NCBI GenBank assembly: GCA_003156795.1
Contig: PMHU01000220.1
Coordinates: 1 to 10,806 of the forward strand
Length of the DNA stretch: 10,806 bases
DNA from: Acidimicrobiaceae bacterium
GTDB lineage: Bacteria; Actinomycetota; Acidimicrobiia; Acidimicrobiales; Palsa-688
Reading direction: 5' to 3'
The notes under the pieces were generated by a model. That model did not search any database and was not told the DNA's origin. It saw only the letters and a list, made by a program, of their open reading frames with translations. Made by a program: the position numbers and the translations under genes. This document shows positions 5,873 to 10,806 of the stretch, in pieces (positions within the stretch are counted from its first letter, which is position 1; every line of letters starts with the position of its first letter).

Positions 5873-7125
5873 AGTCCCGCCGCCACGGCGTCGGCGAACG
5901 CCTCGACCGTCCGGTCGAGTTCGGCATCGCCGTGAGCCAGGCTCGGAAAAAGGACTTCGTAGGCGCCCGGCGCCATCGCCACCCCGCGCTCCAGCAAGCC
6001 GTGCATCAGGCCCGGGTAGCGGCCGGTGGCTGCCGACTTGGTCGCGCCCTCGTAGCTCGTGACCGTCTCGGCCGAGAAGAACAGGCCCACGAGGGGTCCG
6101 ACCACCGGTACTTGTACGTCTGGTCCCAGGGCACCAGCCAAGCCGGCTCCCAGGCGGCCGACGCGCTCCGCCAGCTCTGCGTAGCACGAACGGTCCAGCT
6201 CGGACAGGACGGCCAGACCGGCGGCGGTGGCCAAGGGGTTTCCGGAGAGCGTCCCCGCCTGGTAGATCTCTCCGAGCGGAGCCAGCTGCTCCATCAGGTC
6301 CCTGCGGCCGCCGAAAGCGGCGAGCGGCAAGCCCCCGCCGATGACCTTGCCGAAGCACCACAAGTCCGGTCTGACCCCGAAGACTTCCGTCGCCCCGCCG
6401 TAGGCCAGCCGGAATCCGGTGATGACCTCGTCGAAGATCAGCAGCGCGCCCGCCCGGTCGCATGCCTCCCTCAATCCGGGCAGGAAACCGGGCAGCGGTG
6501 ACACGAGGCCCATGTTGGCGGCGACGGGCTCGACGATCACGCACGCCACGTCTCGATCGACGTCGGGCACCTCGTTGTACGGGGCGACCAGCGTCTCGGC
6601 CACGGCCCCTTTCGGCACGCCAGCCGACGCGGGCAGGCCCAAGGTGGCCACCCCGCTACCGCCCCCCGCCAATAGGCCGTCGCTGTGGCCGTGGTAGCAC
6701 CCCGAGAAGAGGATGACCCGGTCCCTCCCGGTCGCGCCGCGCGCCACCCTGATCGCCGACATGGTCGCCTCCGTGCCGCTGCTGACCAGGCGCAACATCT
6801 CACAGCCAGGCACCCTCGATGTGATTTCTTCGGCCAACAGGACTTCGCGTTCCGTAGGCGCCCCAAATGACGTGCCCTCGGCGGCCGCCAAAGTGATCGC
6901 GTCGACGACCTTCGGGTGGGCGTGACCGAGTATCGAGGCCCCGTACGACTGTACGTAGTCGAGGTAGCGGGTGCCCTCGACGTCCCACACGTAAGCGCCC
7001 TTTCCCCGAGCTACGAAGTACGGGGTGCCGCCGACCGACTGGAAGGCGCGCACCGGCGAGTTGACCCCGCCGGGGATGACGCCCTGGGCTCGCGCGAACA
7101 GCTGGCCGTTGGTCGTTTTACCCAT
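5869..7125 (-). CDS. hemL: Glutamate-1-semialdehyde 2,1-aminomutase (HemL)
   Basis: HemL is the PLP enzyme that converts glutamate-1-semialdehyde to 5-aminolevulinate, the second step of the C5 route to tetrapyrroles, in the cytosol. The protein has 418 residues, close to the usual length. The PLP-binding lysine is K260 in CFGKVIGGGLP, and D232 in FDEVITGFR contacts the pyridine nitrogen. SSGTEA (115-120) and YHGHSDG (144-150) form the cofactor pocket, and the N-terminal PGGVNSPVRAF is characteristic of HemL rather than other class III aminotransferases. The ATG at 7123-7125 lies inside the 3' end of hemB; the two overlap by 8 bp (7118-7125), which implies translational coupling. The 3' end meets the MenJ-like gene tail to tail with overlapping stop codons. 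HemA, which supplies its substrate, is not in the window. Confidence 0.97.
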   Translation of the reverse strand: MGKTTNGQLFARAQGVIPGGVNSPVRAFQSVGGTPYFVARGKGAYVWDVEGTRYLDYVQSYGASILGHAHPKVVDAITLAAAEGTSFGAPTEREVLLAEEITSRVPGCEMLRLVSSGTEATMSAIRVARGATGRDRVILFSGCYHGHSDGLLAGGGSGVATLGLPASAGVPKGAVAETLVAPYNEVPDVDRDVACVIVEPVAANMGLVSPLPGFLPGLREACDRAGALLIFDEVITGFRLAYGGATEVFGVRPDLWCFGKVIGGGLPLAAFGGRRDLMEQLAPLGEIYQAGTLSGNPLATAAGLAVLSELDRSCYAELAERVGRLGAGLAGALGPDVQVPVVGPLVGLFFSAETVTSYEGATKSAATGRYPGLMHGLLERGVAMAPGAYEVLFPSLAHGDAELDRTVEAFADAVAAGL

Positions 7126-8101
7126 TCAGGGTCTCGGCCAGCTCCCCCGCCAGGTAGGTCAGGATAAGGTCGGCTCCAGCGCGCTTGATGGCGGTGGTGT
7201 GCTCGAGCGCCACGGCCGGCCCGTCGATCCAGCCCCGTTCCGCGGCCGCTTTGATCATGGCGTACTCGCCGCTGACGTGGTACGCGGCCAGAGGAACGTC
7301 GAAACGAGATCGCACGGCCGCGATCACGTCTAGATAGGCCAGCGCCGGCTTCACCATCACCATGTCGGCGCCCTCGCGAACGTCGAGCTCGACTTCGCGG
7401 ATGGCCTCGCGGACGTTGCGGAAGTCCTGTTGGTAGCCCCTGCGGTCTCCCCCGCCTGCGATTTCGACGTCTACCGCATCCCGGAACGGCCCGTACAGGG
7501 CCGACGCATATTTAGCCGCGTAGGCGAGGATGGCCGTGCCGGCGTGACCCGTGGAGTCCAGAGCGGAACGGATGGCCGCCACCTGACCGTCCATCATCCC
7601 CGAAGGGGCCACCACCTGGGCCCCGGCTTCGGCTTGGGCGACGGCTACCTCGGCGTAACGGATGAGGGTGAGGTCGTTGTCGACGTCGCCGTTGCCGTCG
7701 AGGATCCCGCAGTGGCCATGGTCGGTGTATTCGTCGAGGCACAGGTCGGCCATGAGAACCATGTCCCCACCGAGATCGTCGGCGAGGCGCCGCAACGCCA
7801 CTTGCACGATCCCGTCGGGGTCGGACGCCCCGCTGCCGACCGCATCTTTGGCTCTCGGCAGGCCGAACAGCACGAGGGACGGGATGCCGAGCGAGCACAG
7901 CCTCCGCGCCTCCTTGGCGAGGGTCTCTGTCGTGTGCTGGACGACTCCTGGGAGCGATGGGATCGGCTGCGGCTCATCGATGCCTTCCCGCACGAACAGC
8001 GGCACGATCAGGTCGGATGGCGCAAGCGCCGTCTCGGCGACCATCTCCCGGAGCAGGCGGCTGCTCCTCAGCCGGCGCAGCCTGGTGACGGGATAGCCCA
8101 T
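7118..8101 (-). CDS. hemB: Delta-aminolevulinic acid dehydratase / porphobilinogen synthase (HemB)
   Basis: HemB condenses two 5-aminolevulinate molecules into porphobilinogen. The 327-residue protein is full length. The two Schiff-base lysines are K197 (AAKYASALYGPFRDA) and K251 (MVKPALAYLD). The metal-binding stretch reads DLCLDEYTDHGHCG, giving C121, D123 and C131. The classical zinc type has three cysteines (C-x-C-x7-C) and the magnesium-only type has Ala/Asp/Asp, so this is an intermediate pattern; I believe it occurs in other actinobacteria. I chose the ATG at 8099-8101; a GTG three codons upstream is possible. The frame continues to 8500 inside the TetR gene, which is not meaningful. 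It begins 32 bp after the TetR stop. A weak GTGAAG-17-TACCGT promoter ends 7 nt before the ATG, so hemB may be transcribed both from tetR and on its own. Confidence 0.97.
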   Translation of the reverse strand: MGYPVTRLRRLRSSRLLREMVAETALAPSDLIVPLFVREGIDEPQPIPSLPGVVQHTTETLAKEARRLCSLGIPSLVLFGLPRAKDAVGSGASDPDGIVQVALRRLADDLGGDMVLMADLCLDEYTDHGHCGILDGNGDVDNDLTLIRYAEVAVAQAEAGAQVVAPSGMMDGQVAAIRSALDSTGHAGTAILAYAAKYASALYGPFRDAVDVEIAGGGDRRGYQQDFRNVREAIREVELDVREGADMVMVKPALAYLDVIAAVRSRFDVPLAAYHVSGEYAMIKAAAERGWIDGPAVALEHTTAIKRAGADLILTYLAGELAETLNG

Positions 8102-8133
8102 GCCGTCCACGGTACCGGCCCGACCCGGCTCCT

Positions 8134-8826
8134 TCACCCCACTCCCGCCAGGTGTCCGAGCGCCCCCATGTTGTAGGCGAACACCTGTTGAAAGTCGGTC
8201 GTGGCCCCCTCGTAGTGACCGAACAGCTCGAGGCTGACCATGCCGATCAGGCCCGTCCAGGCCATGACCACCCAAGCCACAGCTTCCGGTGGTCGTCCCG
8301 GGAGCAGCTCCGCCTCGATGGGCCCGACGACAGCCGCCATGGTGTCCGGCGCGGCCGGCAGCCGACCGGGGGCCGGCGTCCCAGACGGGATGGCGTCGGC
8401 GAAGATCCCGGCGATCACGCGGGTGACCTTGAGAGCCGCTTCGACGGTGTCCTGGGGCGCCTGGTAGCCGGGCACCGGGGAGCCGTACACGAGCGCCCAC
8501 TCATTGGGATGATCGTGCCCCCATCCACGCACCGCGGTGCAGACCGCATTCCACCGGTCCGCCGGGTTGCGCCCACTTCGGCCGTCCGCGTCCGCCGCCG
8601 CCATCCCGACGGCCTCGTAGGCTTCGACGATCAGAGCGGTAAGAAGGGCGTCACGGCTGGGAAAGTACCGGTACAGCGCCGAAGGAACCATCTCCAGACG
8701 GCGGGCCACGGCTCGCAGCGACAGCCCGGCGGCTCCTGTCGACGCCAGCTCCTCTCGAGCAGCCGAGACGATCTCATTGGTGAGCTCGGCGCGAACCCGG
8801 GCCCGAGCGGTCTGGGTGGCGGCCAT
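8134..8826 (-). CDS. TetR-family transcriptional regulator
   Basis: A 230-residue one-component regulator. The N-terminal DNA-binding domain spans about residues 12-65, with the helix-turn-helix LSLRAVARRLEMVPSALYRYF at about 36-56, a textbook TetR signature. The C-terminal ligand domain, with HPNEWALVYGSPVPGYQAP near 106-124, resembles the TetR_C_33 (WHG) group. The ligand cannot be read from sequence. I chose ATG 8824-8826 because TATGAT (8833-8838) sits 6 nt upstream, so the transcript would start at the ATG. A TTG at 8844 is in frame but would place the N-terminal codons inside this promoter. The gene is divergent from the F420-family oxidoreductase gene across two operator-like palindromes, so it probably represses that gene and itself. 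hemB follows 32 bp downstream and could be read from the same promoter. Confidence 0.93.
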   Translation of the reverse strand: MAATQTARARVRAELTNEIVSAAREELASTGAAGLSLRAVARRLEMVPSALYRYFPSRDALLTALIVEAYEAVGMAAADADGRSGRNPADRWNAVCTAVRGWGHDHPNEWALVYGSPVPGYQAPQDTVEAALKVTRVIAGIFADAIPSGTPAPGRLPAAPDTMAAVVGPIEAELLPGRPPEAVAWVVMAWTGLIGMVSLELFGHYEGATTDFQQVFAYNMGALGHLAGVG

Positions 8827-8832
8827 CCGGCC

Positions 8833-8860
8833 ATCATAGCTCAACTCAGAACAGTGTCCC
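8833..8860 (-). promoter_or_regulatory. Candidate promoter of the TetR gene, leaderless
   Basis: On the minus strand, GGGACA (8855-8860, 4 of 6 matches to the -35 consensus) is followed after 16 nt by TATGAT (8833-8838, 5 of 6 matches). The predicted start coincides with the A of the ATG at 8826, and no Shine-Dalgarno precedes that ATG. Operator copy 1 (8849-8859) overlaps the -35 box, consistent with autorepression. Confidence 0.6.
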
Positions 8861-8879
8861 TTGACATGAACACTGTTCT
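8848..8879. promoter_or_regulatory. Tandem TetR operator, GAACA-N-TGTTC twice, also a perfect 10-bp inverted repeat
   Basis: Copy 2 (8868-8878) is an exact GAACA-C-TGTTC palindrome. Copy 1 (8849-8859) is GAACA-G-TGTCC, with one mismatch. Their centres are 19 bp apart. Together the outer arms AGAACAGTGT (8848-8857) and ACACTGTTCT (8870-8879) form a perfect 10-bp inverted repeat around a 12-bp centre. Copy 2 lies between the -35 and -10 of the plus promoter, and copy 1 covers the -35 of the minus promoter. Size and placement fit cooperative binding of two TetR dimers that shut both genes. Confidence 0.75.
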
Positions 8880-8889
8880 TGTTTACGAT
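8861..8889 (+). promoter_or_regulatory. Promoter of the F420-family oxidoreductase gene
   Basis: A perfect TTGACA (8861-8866), a 17-nt spacer and TACGAT (8884-8889). It is the best promoter in the window. The transcript should start near 8896, giving a leader of about 25 nt that includes the ribosome binding site. The spacer contains operator copy 2, so a bound repressor would exclude RNA polymerase. The -35 abuts the -35 of the oppositely directed TetR promoter. Confidence 0.75.
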
Positions 8890-8908
8890 CGCTGATCACA
8901 CCCTAGGC

Positions 8909-8914
8909 AAAGGA
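8909..8914 (+). promoter_or_regulatory. Ribosome binding site of the F420-family oxidoreductase gene
   Basis: AAAGGA 6 nt before the ATG at 8921. It fixes that codon as the start over a TTG at 8879, which lies inside the operator and upstream of the predicted transcription start. Confidence 0.75.
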
Positions 8915-8920
8915 ACTCCC

Positions 8921-9370
8921 ATGGCCGATCACTACCGCCGCCCCGGTTGGTTTACCAAGCACGTGTTCAACGGACTGGTCGCCGTACTCACCCGCCTCGG
9001 CCTCAGCGTGCTGGGATCACGAGTGCTCGAGGTGCGCGGCCGCAAGACCGGCCAAGCGCGCCAGGTCCCGGTCAACCTGCTATCCCTCGAGGGCGATCGG
9101 TACCTCGTAGCCCCTCGCGGGGAGACGGAGTGGGTGCGCAACGTTCGCGCCGACGACGGCCGCTTGGCCCTCCTGCTGGGTCGAAAGCGCGATCAGCTGC
9201 GTGCAGTCGAGCTCGACGACAGCGAGAAGGTCCCCGTCCTACGGGCGTACCTGAAGCGCTGGAAGGCCGAGGTGGGTGTGTTCTTCGACGGGGTCGGGCC
9301 CGACTCGTCCGACGAGGAACTGGCGGCCATCGCCCCCCGCCACCCGGTGTTCCGCCTCAGCGCGGGTTGA
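8921..9370 (+). CDS. Nitroreductase family deazaflavin (F420)-dependent oxidoreductase
   Basis: A 149-residue split-beta-barrel protein of the Ddn/F420H2-dependent quinone reductase family (F420H2_quin_red type). The characteristic blocks are LEVRGRKTGQARQVPVNLL (36-54) and YLVAPRGETEWVRNVRAD (61-78), which in this family contact the deazaflavin cofactor. The N-terminal helix (WFTKHVFNGLVAVLTRLGL) is amphipathic and typical of members that associate with the membrane. Relatives reduce quinones, fatty-acid or hydrazone double bonds, or nitroaromatic drugs with F420H2; the substrate here is unknown. The operator and strong promoter between it and the TetR gene suggest induction by a small molecule, perhaps a toxic electrophile or quinone. 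The family makes F420 production by the host likely, though no F420 biosynthesis gene is present. It converges on cobA-hemD across a hairpin. Confidence 0.88.
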   Translation: MADHYRRPGWFTKHVFNGLVAVLTRLGLSVLGSRVLEVRGRKTGQARQVPVNLLSLEGDRYLVAPRGETEWVRNVRADDGRLALLLGRKRDQLRAVELDDSEKVPVLRAYLKRWKAEVGVFFDGVGPDSSDEELAAIAPRHPVFRLSAG

Positions 9371-9377
9371 CAGCGGT

Positions 9378-9404
9378 TGCGGGCCGGGCGGGTCCGGGCC
9401 CGCA
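9378..9404. terminator. Hairpin between convergent genes, possible bidirectional terminator
   Basis: TGCGGGCC (9378-9385) and GGCCCGCA (9397-9404) form a perfect 8-bp GC-rich stem with an 11-nt loop in the 57-bp gap between the two converging stop codons. There is no clear T tract on either side, so it would be a weak or atypical intrinsic terminator, as is common in high-GC actinobacteria. It could serve both flanking genes. Confidence 0.5.
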
Positions 9405-9427
9405 GCTAACGAGCCCTGGTTTCCTCC

Positions 9428-10806
9428 CTATCCCCCCAGAACGCCGACCAGCGCTGAGACGAGTCCGTCGATGGTGGGGACCGAGGCGACGGCATCGACG
9501 TGGAAACCGGCCTCTACGGCAGTAGCCGAGGTGACGGGACCGATGCACACGACGATTGGCGGCGCCCCGCCCACCCCGCACGTCTCCACGAAGCCGGTGA
9601 CCGTCGACGAGGAGGTAAAGCACACCGCGTCCGCGTCGGCCACGGCCTCCTTCATGCCATCCGACGCTTCGACCCGCACGGTGCGGTAGGCCTCCACCAA
9701 GTCGACCGCCCACCCTGCAGCCGTCAGCCCGTCGATCAGGGTGTGGCGCCCTTCGGCAGCCCGCGGGAACAGGACCGACGCACCTGCACCAGGCGGGTCT
9801 GGGAAGGCTTCCACCAGACCCTGGGCCAGTTGACGGTCAGGTACCAGATCCGCCACCAAACGGTACCGCGCCAACGCCTCCGCGGTGGCCGAACCGACGG
9901 CCGCGATCAGGGTGGAGCCGAGGGCCCGGGCGTCCGGCAGCTTGTCCATGAGCGGCCCGACCGCGTTCGACGAAGTGAACACCACCCACTGGTAGCGACC
10001 CTCCGTGAGCCCCTGCGCGGCCCGCTGCAACCCGGCCCCGTCGTCCCCCGGCGGGACCATCTGGATGACGGGCACCTCTATAGGACGGGCGCCGAGGTCC
10101 CCCAGGCGTCGAACGAGGGTCGAAGCTTGCGACCGAGCCCGCGTCACCACGACCCGACGACCGAACAAAGGACGGGCCTCGTACCACGACAAGTCGAGCC
10201 CGGCGACGGCCCCGATGACGAGGGTCACCGGCGGCTCGAGCGGCGTGGCCTCCAGCTGGTCCAACCGGACCCGCACGGATTGCTGGTCGGGCCTGGTCCC
10301 CCAGCGCACGGCCAGCACCGGGGTGTCGGGAGCCAGCCCTCCACCGATCAGCCGGGCCGCGATGGCTTGGCGATGAGCCACGCCCATCAGGACCACGATC
10401 GTACCCCCGGCTGCTGCCAGCGCTTCCCAGTTGGTCTCCCGGTCGACGGCGTGGCGGCTGTGACCGGTGACGACAGTGAACGACGTGGACAAGCCCCGGT
10501 GGGTGACCGGGACGCCCGCGTACGCTGGCACAGCGATAGCAGAGGTGATCCCCGGCACCACCTCGAACGGCACCTGGGCCTCTTGGAGGGCCAGGGCCTC
10601 CTCGCCGCCGCGGCCGAAGACAAAGGGGTCGCCGCCCTTGAGCCGGACCACTGTCCGGCCGGCCCGACCTTCGCTCACCAGAAGGGCGTTGATCTCGTCC
10701 TGGTGGACGGGACCCCCGGGCGACTTCCCGACATCGATGCGCCGGGCCCGGGCGGGCGCCAGTTCCAGCAGGCTGGCGTCGGCCAGACGGTCGTGCACGA
10801 CCACGT
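9428..10806 (-). CDS. CobA-HemD fusion: uroporphyrinogen-III C-methyltransferase / uroporphyrinogen-III synthase, 5' end outside window
   Basis: At least 459 residues are visible; the N-terminal glycine-rich SAM-binding strand of CobA lies beyond the right edge. Using the GTG at 10804 as residue 1, positions 1 to about 205 are the SUMT methyltransferase: RLKGGDPFVFGRGGEEA (54-70), PGITSAIAVPAYAGVPVTHRG (84-104) and VLMGV. Positions about 211-458 are uroporphyrinogen-III synthase: GRRVVVTRARSQ (215-226), VFTSSNAVGPLM (275-286) and the C-terminal CFTSSSTV and GPVTSATAVEAG blocks. HemD closes hydroxymethylbilane to uroporphyrinogen III. The CobA part then methylates it at C2 and C7 to precorrin-2, for sirohaem or cobalamin. 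One polypeptide thus sits at the haem/corrinoid branch point. Such fusions are known in actinobacteria and clostridia. The frame is open to the edge, so the gene is partial, not broken. Confidence 0.95.
   Translation of the reverse strand, partial: VVVHDRLADASLLELAPARARRIDVGKSPGGPVHQDEINALLVSEGRAGRTVVRLKGGDPFVFGRGGEEALALQEAQVPFEVVPGITSAIAVPAYAGVPVTHRGLSTSFTVVTGHSRHAVDRETNWEALAAAGGTIVVLMGVAHRQAIAARLIGGGLAPDTPVLAVRWGTRPDQQSVRVRLDQLEATPLEPPVTLVIGAVAGLDLSWYEARPLFGRRVVVTRARSQASTLVRRLGDLGARPIEVPVIQMVPPGDDGAGLQRAAQGLTEGRYQWVVFTSSNAVGPLMDKLPDARALGSTLIAAVGSATAEALARYRLVADLVPDRQLAQGLVEAFPDPPGAGASVLFPRAAEGRHTLIDGLTAAGWAVDLVEAYRTVRVEASDGMKEAVADADAVCFTSSSTVTGFVETCGVGGAPPIVVCIGPVTSATAVEAGFHVDAVASVPTIDGLVSALVGVLGG

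Noticed and set aside
3938..6544. An 868-codon minus-strand open frame that would fuse about 670 residues to the N-terminus of NuoA
   Set aside because: The upstream part is antisense to the well-supported MenJ-like gene and overlaps hemL in another frame. It has no family resemblance and is open only because of high GC content.
8102..8500. Upstream extension of HemB to 8500
   Set aside because: The extra 133 residues lie inside the TetR gene and match nothing of HemB; the protein is full length from 8101.
8827..8844. TTG start at 8844 for the TetR gene
   Set aside because: The added codons would lie over the TATGAT -10 box, upstream of the predicted transcript start.
1..10806. A new defence, mobile or otherwise undescribed system; tRNA, rRNA, CRISPR or insertion sequence
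   Set aside because: Nearly all of the window is explained by complex I, menaquinone-tail, tetrapyrrole and TetR/F420-oxidoreductase genes. I saw no repeat array, transposase, integrase, tRNA-like cloverleaf or rRNA sequence. The novelty is confined to regulation and gene arrangement.

Overview
The window reads as an ordinary chromosomal segment of a high-GC Gram-positive bacterium, most likely an actinobacterium. I lean towards an Acidimicrobiia-like or otherwise deep-branching lineage, but that placement is an inference. The grounds are the strongly GC-biased third codon positions, a nuoA-F set whose proteins look actinobacterial, a menaquinone-type prenyl reductase (MenJ-like) beside nuoA, a cobA-hemD fusion, the C5 haem genes hemB-hemL, and a deazaflavin (F420)-dependent oxidoreductase family gene.

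Left half (1-4525, all minus strand, read right to left): nuoA, nuoB, nuoC, nuoD, nuoE and the N-terminal third of nuoF, in the standard complex I order. These encode part of the membrane arm (NuoA), the quinone/N2 connecting module (NuoB, C, D) and the NADH-oxidising module (NuoE, F). Most junctions are overlapping stop/start codons. The exceptions are the 163-bp spacer between nuoA and nuoB and about 58 bp between nuoD and nuoE. A short divergent intergenic region (about 4538-4594) separates nuoA from a plus-strand geranylgeranyl reductase family gene (4595-5872) resembling mycobacterial MenJ. That gene plausibly tailors the menaquinone that complex I reduces.

Right half (5869-10806): a minus-strand haem/tetrapyrrole block. 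It holds the 5'-truncated cobA-hemD fusion at the right edge, then hemB and hemL, which overlap by 8 bp. A two-gene cassette interrupts it between hemD and hemB: a minus-strand TetR-family regulator (8134-8826) and a divergent plus-strand F420-dependent nitroreductase-like gene (8921-9370). The 94-bp region between them carries abutting divergent promoters and two copies of a GAACA-N-TGTTC operator, which also form a perfect 10-bp inverted repeat. This is the most informative non-coding structure in the window. A GC hairpin (9378-9404) lies between the convergent ends of the oxidoreductase gene and cobA-hemD. The MenJ-like gene and hemL meet tail to tail and share the CTAG containing both stop codons.

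I found no tRNA, rRNA, CRISPR array, insertion sequence or phage gene, and no wholly undescribed system. The items most worth following are the TetR/F420-oxidoreductase operator, its insertion in the haem locus, the MenJ-complex I adjacency, and recurrent candidate leaderless promoters.
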